Assembly (NCBI GenBank): GCA_022508735.1 | Contig: JAFLUQ010000065.1 | Span: 1-11,800 of the forward strand | Direction: 5' to 3' | Length of the DNA stretch: 11,800 bases | Origin: Oscillospiraceae bacterium | GTDB taxonomy: Bacteria > Bacillota > Clostridia > UMGS1883 | Shown: in pieces, positions 1 to 6,425 of the stretch | How positions within the stretch are numbered: the stretch's first letter is position 1 | How the letters are laid out: every line of letters begins with the position of its first letter | Translations under genes and position numbers: made by a program | The notes under the pieces: model-generated | Database searches by the model: none | Seen by the model: the letters and a program-made list of their open reading frames with translations, nothing else | Told to the model about the DNA's origin: nothing

Positions 1-335
1 TCACGGAAGGCCCAGAAGCCCCGGCCCACGTGATTGAACACGCCGTCAAGAACGATTTTCATGCCCCTCTTGTGCAGCTCGCGGCACACGTCCGCAAAGT
101 CTTCATTTGTGCCGAGGCGGCAGTCGATCTTCCGGTAATCACGGGTGTCGTAGCCGTGGTTGTCGCTCTCAAAGATAGGCGACATATAAATAGCGTCAGC
201 GCCGGAGGCCTTGATATGGTCCAGCCACTCGGTCACCTTTCCTATTCGGTTCACGGTAACGCCGTCGTTAGATTTAGGCGCACCGCAGAAGCCGAGGGGG
301 TAAATTTGATAAAACACACTTTCGTATGCCCACAT
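1..335 (-). CDS. GH13 alpha-amylase-family glycosidase (partial, N-terminus only)
   Basis: About 111 N-terminal residues are present; the gene runs off the left edge. The translation begins MWAYESVFYQIYPLGFCGAP, the usual first beta-strand of a GH13 (beta/alpha)8 barrel. It continues with GADAIYMSPIFES, HGYDTRDYRKID, and near residues 98-105 DGVFNHVG, which is conserved GH13 region I, with the Asp and the Asn-His of the substrate/calcium site. The absence of a signal peptide and the direct start in the barrel suggest a cytoplasmic alpha-glucan enzyme such as a neopullulanase/cyclomaltodextrinase or alpha-glucosidase type; the subfamily cannot be set from this fragment. The start at 335 is preferred because AAGGA lies 9 bases upstream. 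An in-frame ATG at 344 would leave no spacing from that SD. It is the last visible gene of the operon, 17 bases after the flavin reductase stop, and has no obvious link to folate metabolism. Confidence 0.9.
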   Translation of the reverse strand, partial: MWAYESVFYQIYPLGFCGAPKSNDGVTVNRIGKVTEWLDHIKASGADAIYMSPIFESDNHGYDTRDYRKIDCRLGTNEDFADVCRELHKRGMKIVLDGVFNHVGRGFWAFR

Positions 336-352
336 TTGTATCATTCCTTTTT

Positions 353-925
353 TTAATTTCTATTTTTCTTTTTCTTCACTGAGTACCCAAAGGAGCCTAT
401 CTTTCTGCCCAGAGCAAAATACTGCCCGTGGGCGTAGGCCGCTAAAGCGCACTTCTCGATGTGAAATTTGCCGTTTTCGTCAATATATCTCTCGTCCACG
501 TCCACGGCCACAATATCGGCCATGAACATATCGTGACTGCCGAGGCTCAGCACGTCAGTCACCTTACATTCGAGGCTTATTGGGCTTTCAGCCACCAATG
601 GGCACCCCACCTTAGAGGCCGTCTCCTTTGTCAGACGGCAGGCCTCAAACTTATCTGTATCCCGCCCGCTGCGGCAGCCGCAGAAATCTATGGAGCGGAT
701 AATATGTGACGAGGGCAGATTTATGACGAACTCGCCGCTCTCTTTTATCAGCGTGTGAGAAAAGCGCTCGGGTCTCACGGATATATAGGTCTTTGGCGGC
801 TCCGAGTTTATTATTCCCGTCCACGCCACAGTTATCAGGTTATCCTTCCCGCCGTGGGAGCATGAAACCAGCGCCGGAGGCACCGGAGCCAGCAGCGTGC
901 CGCCCTTCCATGTTACTTTTGGCAT
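353..925 (-). CDS. flavin reductase-like (DIM6/NTAB, flavoredoxin type) protein
   Basis: This 190-residue protein fits the FMN-binding split-barrel flavin reductase/flavoredoxin family (DIM6/NTAB). Family members bind FMN and pass electrons from NAD(P)H or another donor. The sequence supports this through an early GTLLAPVPPALVSC segment, the family pattern NLITVAWTGIINSEPPKTYISVRPERFSH (residues about 29-57), then EFVINLP and DFCGCRSGRDTDKF. That middle block is typical of the FMN phosphate and isoalloxazine contacts. The C-terminus is very basic (SVKKKKNRN). The ATG at 925 has SD GAGGAG with 7-base spacing, and this SD lies inside the last codons of folA; only two bases separate the folA stop from this start, so translation is probably coupled. 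The substrate is unknown. A role in folate or thymidylate redox chemistry would be a guess from context only. Confidence 0.85.
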   Translation of the reverse strand: MPKVTWKGGTLLAPVPPALVSCSHGGKDNLITVAWTGIINSEPPKTYISVRPERFSHTLIKESGEFVINLPSSHIIRSIDFCGCRSGRDTDKFEACRLTKETASKVGCPLVAESPISLECKVTDVLSLGSHDMFMADIVAVDVDERYIDENGKFHIEKCALAAYAHGQYFALGRKIGSFGYSVKKKKNRN

Positions 926-927
926 TA

Positions 928-1413
928 TTATCTCCTCTCATATTTTACAAAGCGGAACTTCAAGCCGTCCTCCTCGATCGTCTCGCCGCATTCGGTCATT
1001 TTCCACTCCGGCAGCTCGTCGAGATTCGGGGAAAATGCGTCCGCCTCGGGGCAGGCCGCCACCTTAGTGACAAGGCAGGCATCGCACTTGTCGAGGAACA
1101 GTTTATAAATTTCAGCCCCGCCGATGATATAGACCTCCTTGCCGTACCTCTCCGCCTCAAGAAGAGCCTCCTCGGGCGTATGCACGACTACGGTTCCTTC
1201 CCGCTCAAAGCTATTGTCACGGGTGAGGACTATATTAACTCTGTTTTTAAGCGGCCGCCCGCCGGGAAAAGAGTCAAGGGTCTTTCGTCCCATTATGACC
1301 ACATTTCCTTCAGTGGTCGTACGGAAAAACTTCATATCGGCCTTAAGGTGAAAGAGCAGGTCTCCGCCCTTCCCTATCCCCCAGTTTTCACTGGCTGAAA
1401 GTATACTTATCAT
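928..1413 (-). CDS. folA: dihydrofolate reductase
   Basis: Dihydrofolate reductase, 161 residues, the normal length for bacterial FolA. It reduces dihydrofolate to tetrahydrofolate with NADPH, regenerating the cofactor oxidised by thymidylate synthase. Visible motifs are MISILSASENWGIGKGG at the N-terminus, the substrate loop with Asp26 (HLKADMKFFR, equivalent to the catalytic acid), MGRKTLDSFPGGRPL (residues 41-55, NADPH phosphate site), NIVLTR and VYIIGGAEIYK (94-104, nicotinamide-binding GG). The usual Leu-Pro-Trp before the His of helix B is Leu-Leu-Phe here, a substitution near the active-site rim. The ATG at 1413 is preceded by AAGGAG with 6-base spacing and lies 11 bases after the thyA stop, so the two are certainly co-transcribed. 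Confidence 0.97.
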   Translation of the reverse strand: MISILSASENWGIGKGGDLLFHLKADMKFFRTTTEGNVVIMGRKTLDSFPGGRPLKNRVNIVLTRDNSFEREGTVVVHTPEEALLEAERYGKEVYIIGGAEIYKLFLDKCDACLVTKVAACPEADAFSPNLDELPEWKMTECGETIEEDGLKFRFVKYERR

Positions 1414-1424
1414 GTCTTTCTCCT

Positions 1425-2255
1425 TTATTCCGCCACCGGGATTTTTTCGTTTAGCTCGTGGTACTTATAGCCCTCGAGGCTCACGCTGTCCTTAGTGAAG
1501 GCGTAAAAATCGGTCACGCCCTCCTCCAGCCGAAACTCCGGTGCGTCGTAGGGCTCCTTCTCGAGCATCGCCTTTACCAGCGGAATGTGGCGGTCGTAGA
1601 TGTGCGCGTCTGCTATGACGTGCACAAGCTCACCGGGCACAAGGCCGCTCACCTTCGCCAGCATATGCACCAGCACCGCATACTGACACACGTTCCAGTT
1701 ATTTGCCGTCAGCATATCCTGAGAGCGCTGATTTAAAATCGCATTCAGCACATTACCGCTGACGTTGAAGGTCATGCTGTAGGCGCAGGGGTAAAGGTGC
1801 ATCTCGTGAAGGTCGTGGTGGTTGTATATATTAGTCATGATACGGCGGCTCTGAGGGTTATGCTTAAGGTCGTATATAACCCTGTCTACCTGATCAAACT
1901 CACCCTCGCGGTAGTGATGCTTCACGCCCAGCTGATAGCCGTAAGCCTTGCCAATGCTGCCGCTCTCGTCAGCCCACTGGTCCCATATGCGGCTACCGAG
2001 ATCGGCAATATTGCTGCTCTTTTTCTGCCATATCCACAACAGCTCGTCAACGCAGGTCTTAAGCGCCGTCCGCCTGAGAGTCATTATCGGAAACTCCTTT
2101 GACAGGTCATAGCGGTTGACAATACCGAACTTCTTTATGGTATGGGCCGGCGCTCCGTCCTCCCAGCGGGGACGAACGTCAAGCGCCTCGTCGCTGAAGC
2201 CGCTTTCAAGAATATCTCTGCAATTTTCAATAAAAATTTTATCCGCGTAGCTCAT
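1425..2255 (-). CDS. thyA: thymidylate synthase
   Basis: Thymidylate synthase, 276 residues, converting dUMP to dTMP with methylene-tetrahydrofolate. Visible landmarks are the N-terminal RRTALKTCVDELLWI block, SRIWDQWAD, the dUMP-phosphate arginines in NPQSRRIM (about 133-140), the catalytic Cys157 in LYPCAYSMTFNV, QRSQD (176-180), the NWNV Asn at about 188, and ADAHIYDRH (215-223) with the Asp/His/Tyr that hold the nucleotide. The stretch after QRSQD (MLTANNWN) differs from the LGLPFN of enterobacterial enzymes. As far as I recall this is the form common in gut Firmicutes. An in-frame ATG further upstream (2357) would add 34 residues running into the preceding gene. ATG 2255 is chosen because it carries SD GAGGAG at 5 bases, overlapping the stop codon of the zinc-ribbon gene. 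Confidence 0.97.
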   Translation of the reverse strand: MSYADKIFIENCRDILESGFSDEALDVRPRWEDGAPAHTIKKFGIVNRYDLSKEFPIMTLRRTALKTCVDELLWIWQKKSSNIADLGSRIWDQWADESGSIGKAYGYQLGVKHHYREGEFDQVDRVIYDLKHNPQSRRIMTNIYNHHDLHEMHLYPCAYSMTFNVSGNVLNAILNQRSQDMLTANNWNVCQYAVLVHMLAKVSGLVPGELVHVIADAHIYDRHIPLVKAMLEKEPYDAPEFRLEEGVTDFYAFTKDSVSLEGYKYHELNEKIPVAE

Positions 2256-2265
2256 AAATTCTCCT

Positions 2266-2829
2266 CTATTCCGCCTCAGAAGTTGAAACCGAAAAGCTCT
2301 CTGACGCATCCCCGTCGTCATCCGATGCCCCGCCGCCGTTCGATTCTTCGGGCTCATCGTCCTCCGGCTCAGTCACGTTTTCGGGCCCATCCTCCTCGGG
2401 GTCGTCATTCTCATCAGGCTCGTTGTTTTCCTCAGGCTCCTCCTCGTCACCCGGTTCATCTTCATCAATTGGCTCGTTTCTCTCCGGCACGTCAAAATCC
2501 GGTATGTCGCGGTCCGTTTCATCTATGCCATGCTGAACCTCCGGCATATTTACCGGCGTGCTTTTCCTTGATAAGGTAAACGCCGCAACAGCTGCAGCCA
2601 AGGCGACAACAATGCACAATAGAGTGACGATCACCGCCCCGCCACCACTTTTCTTTCTCGGCGGAGGAGTGCGTCGGGCACGGGGCGCTCCTCCCAGCGG
2701 CACATGGCTCAAATCAGGCAGACGCAGAGTATCGTCCTTTGAATTATCTTCTTTTTTTATTTTACCGCCGCAGTCAGGGCAGTAACTTTTTTTATCATCG
2801 ACTTCGCTTCCGCAATATGGGCATTTCAA
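2266..2829 (-). CDS. membrane zinc-ribbon protein with acidic C-terminal tail, function unknown
   Basis: About 187 residues in three parts. The N-terminal zinc ribbon has Cys3, Cys6, Cys17 and Cys20 (CPYCG, then ten residues, then CPDCG). A basic, proline-rich linker (about 46-63) leads to one transmembrane helix (about 65-86, AVIVTLLCIVVALAAAV). The tail (about 97-187) is dominated by Glu, Asp, Pro and Asn and ends in a Ser-rich stretch, and is probably disordered outside the membrane. By the positive-inside rule the ribbon is cytoplasmic. The chosen start is TTG 2829, since AGGTGA sits 5 bases before it and the protein then begins MKCPYCG, typical of this class. GTG 2838, with AAGG at 4 bases, is the alternative and would add three residues. 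It is the first gene after the sigma-A promoter at 2919-2947 and overlaps its stop with the SD of thyA. No function is recognised. Confidence 0.8.
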   Translation of the reverse strand: MKCPYCGSEVDDKKSYCPDCGGKIKKEDNSKDDTLRLPDLSHVPLGGAPRARRTPPPRKKSGGGAVIVTLLCIVVALAAAVAAFTLSRKSTPVNMPEVQHGIDETDRDIPDFDVPERNEPIDEDEPGDEEEPEENNEPDENDDPEEDGPENVTEPEDDEPEESNGGGASDDDGDASESFSVSTSEAE

Positions 2830-2872
2830 GCCGATCACCTCACCTTAAAAAATTTTTCTTTTTACAATTCTA

Positions 2873-2924
2873 CAAATTTGCAGCCGTGGCTATACAAAGG
2901 CCAGACCTCTGTAGGATAATTATA
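2873..2924 (+). repeat. intergenic repeat copy in the promoter/leader of the thyA operon
   Basis: The segment CAAATTTGCAGCCGTGGCTA (starting 2873) resembles 11436-11455 and 11485-11504. GGCTATACAAA (2888-2898) is identical to 11541-11551, and CTGTAGGATAATTA (2909-2922) resembles TTGCAGGGTAATTA near 11560-11573. The middle 10-14 bases differ. The order of blocks is the same as in the copies downstream of rpsU, so this looks like a diverged member of the same dispersed family rather than chance. The match was made by eye. Confidence 0.5.
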
Positions 2925-2947
2925 TCATAAAACATTCAATACGTCAA
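2919..2947 (-). promoter_or_regulatory. sigma-A promoter of the zinc-ribbon-thyA-folA operon
   Basis: Read on the minus strand: -35 TTGACG (2942-2947), a 17-base spacer and -10 TATAAT (2919-2924). This is near consensus. Transcription should begin near 2912, giving a leader of roughly 80 bases to the TTG start at 2829. The leader contains a copy of the intergenic repeat (2873-2924), and the -10 hexamer lies at the edge of that repeat. Confidence 0.85.
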
Positions 2948-2975
2948 TAAATAGAAAATTATTTTTATATTTTTG

Positions 2976-3004
2976 TTGAAACTTGATAAATATTATGCTA
3001 TAAT
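2976..3004 (+). promoter_or_regulatory. sigma-A promoter of the polysaccharide deacetylase gene
   Basis: -35 TTGAAA (2976-2981), 17-base spacer, -10 TATAAT (2999-3004). The expected start is near 3011, leaving a leader of about 30 bases before ATG 3041. It diverges from the thyA-operon promoter; the two -35 boxes are about 28 bases apart, so the AT-rich sequence between them (2948-2975) could hold shared control. Confidence 0.85.
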
Positions 3005-3040
3005 ATATTTAAAGGTACAGACGAAAGAAGGCATAGACCC

Positions 3041-4369
3041 ATGGGAACCGAAACCGACAGATACGAAGATATATATAAAGAATATCCTGAGCTTCGTGAC
3101 CTGAGGCCCCGGCGGCCCGGCGAAAGAAGCTCCGGCGGCGGAAAACGGCGCATGAAAAACAGCGCCAAGCTATTTCTGCTCATCGTTGTCATTGCCGCCA
3201 TATCGGTGATCCTCGTAGCAGCGGTGCAGGTTTTTGGTTCAGAAACCGTAGCGCTGTATAACCGAGACGGTTCGGTAGTCATGGTGGACGAAAGCGAGGC
3301 CGAAAAATATATATCCGAAGGTTGGTACAGCGATGCGGCTGACATCGTGCCGGTCACTCTATACGCTGAGGACGGCAGCAGCATACGCGCCGTAGCCGGA
3401 GATGCCCCGGCCCTCATTGGGCAGGGCTACAGCACCAGCAAAGCCTCTGCCTTTACAACACTGTATAAAGAGAGCGGCGAAACGCTCTACGTGCCGAACA
3501 CTGTTAAAAGTACATATACCGCAAAAGGCTGGACCGACAAGCTCAGCGATATAACAAAAACCCTATATAAATCCAACGGCAGCAAAATAACAGTAATCAA
3601 TTCTGAGGTGGACAAGCATCTCGCCGAAGGCTGGACCGACAAGCTTCTTATGGTGGCCAAAAAGATGGTCAAAGACGGCGAAGAAAAGACTGTATTTAAC
3701 GATGACATTGACAAATATCTGGCCGACGGCTGGGCAGTCAAAAAGCGCCAGATAGACCCCGATCAGCCCATGGTTGCCCTCACTTTTGACGACGGCCCGG
3801 GAAAATATACAAGCCGTCTGCTGGACTGTCTGGAAAAATACAACAGCGCCGCCACGTTCTACACTCTCGGTTATCTTGATGAGGCATACCCCGACATCGT
3901 GAAACGAGAGGCTGAGTTGGGCTGCGAGGTCAGCAACCATACTTGGGATCATACGAACCTGACAACCGTGAACGCAGATACCGCCGCTTCAGTGATTAAA
4001 CAAACCAGTGACAAGGTGAAGGAGCTGACCGGCAAATCTACCCCCACCTATCGTCCATGCTACGGTGCATATAACGCCAACGTGCTCTCGGCCATAGATC
4101 TGCCCGCTATAATGTGGTCCATAGACACGTTGGACTGGAAAACAAAAAACGCAGATTCCACCTACAATAAGGTCATATCTGACGTATATGACGGTGCAAT
4201 AATTCTCATGCATGATATTCACGAGCCTACGATAGATGCAGCCGTGCGGATAATTCCGGCCCTCGTAGAGCAGGGATACCAGCTTGTTACCGTCAGCGAG
4301 CTATTGGAATATAAGCAAGGCGGTATGGAAAACGGAAAAGTATATTTTGACGCATTTGAAATAAAATAG
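3041..4369 (+). CDS. membrane-anchored polysaccharide deacetylase (NodB/CE4) with repeat ectodomain
   Basis: A 442-residue type II membrane protein. Residues 1-42 are a charged cytoplasmic tail, and 43-65 a transmembrane helix (LFLLIVVIAAISVILVAAV). Residues 70-238 hold five copies of a roughly 34-residue unit, pattern LYxxxGxxxxV...YxxxGW. The NodB domain is at about 243-425. CE4 motifs are TFDDGP (248-253, catalytic base Asp250 and metal Asp251), SNHTWDH (298-304, metal His300 and His304), RPCYG (338-342; most members have RPPYG), DTLDW (362-366) and LMHD with His391. The metal triad and catalytic residues appear intact, so it should remove N-acetyl or O-acetyl groups from a wall polymer, probably peptidoglycan, outside the membrane. 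SD AAGAAGG lies 9 bases before ATG 3041. It has its own promoter at 2976-3004. The polymer specificity is not determinable from the sequence. Confidence 0.92.
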   Translation: MGTETDRYEDIYKEYPELRDLRPRRPGERSSGGGKRRMKNSAKLFLLIVVIAAISVILVAAVQVFGSETVALYNRDGSVVMVDESEAEKYISEGWYSDAADIVPVTLYAEDGSSIRAVAGDAPALIGQGYSTSKASAFTTLYKESGETLYVPNTVKSTYTAKGWTDKLSDITKTLYKSNGSKITVINSEVDKHLAEGWTDKLLMVAKKMVKDGEEKTVFNDDIDKYLADGWAVKKRQIDPDQPMVALTFDDGPGKYTSRLLDCLEKYNSAATFYTLGYLDEAYPDIVKREAELGCEVSNHTWDHTNLTTVNADTAASVIKQTSDKVKELTGKSTPTYRPCYGAYNANVLSAIDLPAIMWSIDTLDWKTKNADSTYNKVISDVYDGAIILMHDIHEPTIDAAVRIIPALVEQGYQLVTVSELLEYKQGGMENGKVYFDAFEIK

Positions 4370-4375
4370 TAAAAT
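4347..4375 (+). promoter_or_regulatory. candidate sigma-A promoter of the sugar kinase gene
   Basis: -35 TTGACG (4347-4352), spacer of 17, -10 TAAAAT (4370-4375). The -35 and spacer lie inside the last codons of the deacetylase gene, whose stop is 4367-4369. The predicted start near 4382 falls in a short GCGGC-TCA-GCCGC hairpin (4378-4390). There is no T-run after that hairpin, so it is not a terminator, and read-through from the deacetylase gene is also possible. Confidence 0.6.
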
Positions 4376-4416
4376 AGCGGCTCAGCCGCAAAATATATAA
4401 CAGGAGGGAAAATTTT

Positions 4417-5454
4417 ATGAGTAACTTGGATTTTATTCCAAAGGACAAAGAATTTGACATGGTCGGCATGGGCGAGGTCATGCTTCGTCTCTCACCGGAC
4501 GGCAAGGAGAAGATCTCCCAGTCAGAGACCTTCGACAAAAACGCCGGCGGAAGCGAGCTTAACGTTGTCAGTGGCGCTGCTATGCTCGGCTCCCGCAGTG
4601 CAATTATCACCAAGCTGCCCCAGAGCAAGGTCGGCCGTTTTGTGCGCAACAAGATACGTTACGGCAACGTGAGTGACGACTACATAGTGTTTGACGACAC
4701 CCCCGAAAAGCGCCTTGGCATATACTTCTATGAGAGCGGCGCCTATCCCCGTAAGTCATCTGTAATCTATGACCGTGCACACTCGTCCATGACAACGCTC
4801 CGTCTGAGCGAGCTTGACCCGAGCATGTACGGCAAAACCAGCGTTTTCCACATCAGCTCTATAACACTGGCCCTCGGCACAGGTCTGCGCGAGACCGCGC
4901 TTGAGGTCATCCGCCGCATGAAGGAAACCGGAGCCGCCATCAGCTTTGACGTAAACTATCGCGCCAACCTCTGGAGCGAGGAGGAAGCCCGCAGCGTTAT
5001 TGAGAAGATATTCCCGATGATCGACATTCTGTTCGTATCTGAGGAGACCAGCCGCCGCATGCTCCAGCGCACCGGCACTCTTGAAGAAATCATGAAGGGC
5101 TATACCGAGGATTACGGCTGCAAGCTCGTAGCCACCACACGCCGCGAGGCCATAAGCCCCACACGCCACAACTTCGGCTCTAAGATCTACTTCGGCGGCG
5201 AGTTCTATGAGGAGCCCAGCTACAACGGCATTGAGGTAGTTGACCGCATAGGCAGCGGCGACGCCTATGTTGCAGGCGTTCTGTTCGGCCTTGTGTGCCA
5301 GCGCGACGTGCAGCACGCACTGGAAATCGGTAACGCTCTCGGCGCTGTTAAGAACACCATCGAGGGCGATATGTGTGCCAGCAGCATTAAAGAGATCGAG
5401 AGCATCATCCGTTCCCACAAGGCGGAAGGCCCTCAGTCCGAGATGGAAAGATAA
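4417..5454 (+). CDS. PfkB-family carbohydrate kinase, 2-keto-3-deoxygluconate kinase-like
   Basis: A 345-residue ribokinase/PfkB-fold sugar kinase, the usual length of the family. PfkB signature 1 is seen at about 43-58 (NAGGSELNVVSGAAML). Signature 2 is EVVDRIGSGDAYVAGVLFGL (about 272-291), containing the anion-hole GSGD and the catalytic Asp. SFDVNYRANLW (about 175-185) and ILFVSEETSRR are typical of clostridial homologues labelled sugar kinase or KdgK. The DRIGSGD form resembles KDG kinases more than fructokinases (DTTGAGD), so phosphorylation of 2-keto-3-deoxygluconate is the best guess, but no aldolase or uronate gene is nearby to support it. SD AGGAGGG precedes ATG 4417 by 8 bases. Codon choice is strongly skewed (CGC/CGT Arg, ATC, GGC, AAG), unlike the deacetylase gene before it, hinting at high expression. 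Confidence 0.9.
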   Translation: MSNLDFIPKDKEFDMVGMGEVMLRLSPDGKEKISQSETFDKNAGGSELNVVSGAAMLGSRSAIITKLPQSKVGRFVRNKIRYGNVSDDYIVFDDTPEKRLGIYFYESGAYPRKSSVIYDRAHSSMTTLRLSELDPSMYGKTSVFHISSITLALGTGLRETALEVIRRMKETGAAISFDVNYRANLWSEEEARSVIEKIFPMIDILFVSEETSRRMLQRTGTLEEIMKGYTEDYGCKLVATTRREAISPTRHNFGSKIYFGGEFYEEPSYNGIEVVDRIGSGDAYVAGVLFGLVCQRDVQHALEIGNALGAVKNTIEGDMCASSIKEIESIIRSHKAEGPQSEMER

Positions 5455-5463
5455 GAATAATGC

Positions 5464-5498
5464 AAAACAGGACCGCACCGGCGGTCCTGTTTTTTTTT
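5464..5498 (+). terminator. intrinsic terminator after the sugar kinase gene
   Basis: Perfect inverted repeat AACAGGACCGC / GCGGTCCTGTT (5466-5476 and 5481-5491) with a four-base loop ACCG, extended by A-T pairs at the base and followed by a nine-T run (5490-5498). It lies 9 bases after the kinase stop. On the minus strand the same hairpin is followed by only four T, so it may act weakly for the converging CAP gene, whose stop is at 5508; no other terminator is visible for that gene. Confidence 0.95.
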
Positions 5499-5507
5499 GC
5501 ATTGTTC

Positions 5508-6383
5508 TTAATTCGTAAAGCACTGAGCCCAGAGCGTGCCGTATTTTCCACCCTCTGCATAGCCGACCCCGATCTTGCCGAAATCTTCGCTCAAAATATT
5601 TGCCCTATGACCGGGTGAGTTCATCCAAGCATTCATGACCGCCTCTGGGCTGCGCTGTCCGGAAGCGATATTTTCACCTGCGGCCATATAAAATATACCG
5701 TAGTCATTCATACGGTCAAATGGAGACTTCCCATCGGGGTTTATGTGATCAAAAAAGTTTCGCTTCGCCATATCATCGCAGTGCATTTTAGCCACAGCGC
5801 ACAGATCCTTGTCGAGCTTCAGCGGCCCGAGGCCCTCCTTTGCCCTCTCCTCGTTCACCAGCTCAAGAACACGCGTGGCATAGCCGGTTATAGTATCATC
5901 GGTTTCATCATCGGAAGAGCTTATTATGACCGTTCTTGTGTTGCTATCCCAATCTACGCCGTAGCCCAGCTCTTCAGCAACGAAGCGGATAGGGATAAGC
6001 GTCCGTCCGTCAATTATCATAGCAGGCTTCATAAGCGGCTTGGAGACACCGTCCACAAGCGCGCTCTCTGCGCCAATGGTCAGCACGATGTTTTTTCCGT
6101 TAGCCCTTATCGTCACAGCCTGAGATCTCTCATTCCAGGCAAATTCTGCGCCTAATGGCTCCAGGGCTAACCGCACCGGAAGCATTGTTGTGCCATCGAT
6201 AATTTTCGGCGGTACGTCGAAGGATATAGAACTGCCGTCCACAGTGACGCTTATTTCATCACTGACAGCGGCAAAGCTCTCAGCCCCAATAGCAGGGCCG
6301 CTGCTGACCGCCAAGCCCAGCAAAAGAGTCAGTGCCACTGCCAAGCACACCAGCATGGCGAAATTTTTTTTGCAGTTTAACAT
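5508..6383 (-). CDS. secreted CuAO-N (stalk)-CAP/SCP domain protein, YkwD-like
   Basis: A 291-residue secreted protein. The signal peptide covers about 1-34 (KKNFAMLVCLAVALTLLLGL core, likely cleavage after AIGA). Residues about 44-155 form a copper-amine-oxidase N-terminal-like domain with two matching halves, DGTTMLPVRLALEPLGAEF (64-82) and DGRTLIPIRFVAEELGYGV (125-143); this domain is a wall-binding stalk in Firmicutes proteins. Residues about 168-291 are a CAP/SCP domain: LVNEERAKEGL, His201, FFDHINPDGKSPFDRM (210-225), GENIASGQ (236-243), AWMNSPGHRANIL (252-264) and IGVGYA. The CAP cavity residues His201, Glu237 and His259 are present. YkwD-type proteins occur widely in spore-formers; their biochemical role is unsettled. 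SD GGGAGG lies 7 bases before ATG 6383. A terminator-type hairpin separates it from the upstream recombinase gene. Confidence 0.9.
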   Translation of the reverse strand: MLNCKKNFAMLVCLAVALTLLLGLAVSSGPAIGAESFAAVSDEISVTVDGSSISFDVPPKIIDGTTMLPVRLALEPLGAEFAWNERSQAVTIRANGKNIVLTIGAESALVDGVSKPLMKPAMIIDGRTLIPIRFVAEELGYGVDWDSNTRTVIISSSDDETDDTITGYATRVLELVNEERAKEGLGPLKLDKDLCAVAKMHCDDMAKRNFFDHINPDGKSPFDRMNDYGIFYMAAGENIASGQRSPEAVMNAWMNSPGHRANILSEDFGKIGVGYAEGGKYGTLWAQCFTN

Positions 6384-6392
6384 AAAAAAACC

Positions 6393-6422
6393 TCCCAGAA
6401 AAAGCCGCCGAAGCAGCTTTTT
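6393..6422 (-). terminator. intrinsic terminator after the XerD-like gene
   Basis: On the minus strand: ten-base arms AAAAAGCTGC and GCGGCTTTTT (6413-6422 and 6399-6408), with one G-U pair, closing a TTCG tetraloop. C(UUCG)G is an exceptionally stable loop. The T5 of the 3' arm runs on into CT and then the SD of the CAP gene (GGGAGG, 6391-6396). It lies 3 bases after the recombinase stop. The CAP gene therefore depends on read-through or on a promoter inside the recombinase gene. Confidence 0.8.
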
Positions 6423-6425
6423 ATT

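Noticed and set aside
793..1398. A 201-codon plus-strand frame across the flavin reductase and folA.
   Set aside because: It crosses two conserved minus-strand genes and shows no protein-family features.
4378..4390. GCGGC-TCA-GCCGC hairpin after the deacetylase gene as a terminator.
   Set aside because: The stem is only five pairs and no T-run follows.
4756..5523. A 255-codon open frame on the minus strand opposite the sugar kinase gene.
   Set aside because: It is the shadow of a GC-biased gene: Ala/Leu/Val-rich composition, no motif and no SD, while the plus-strand kinase has full PfkB signatures.
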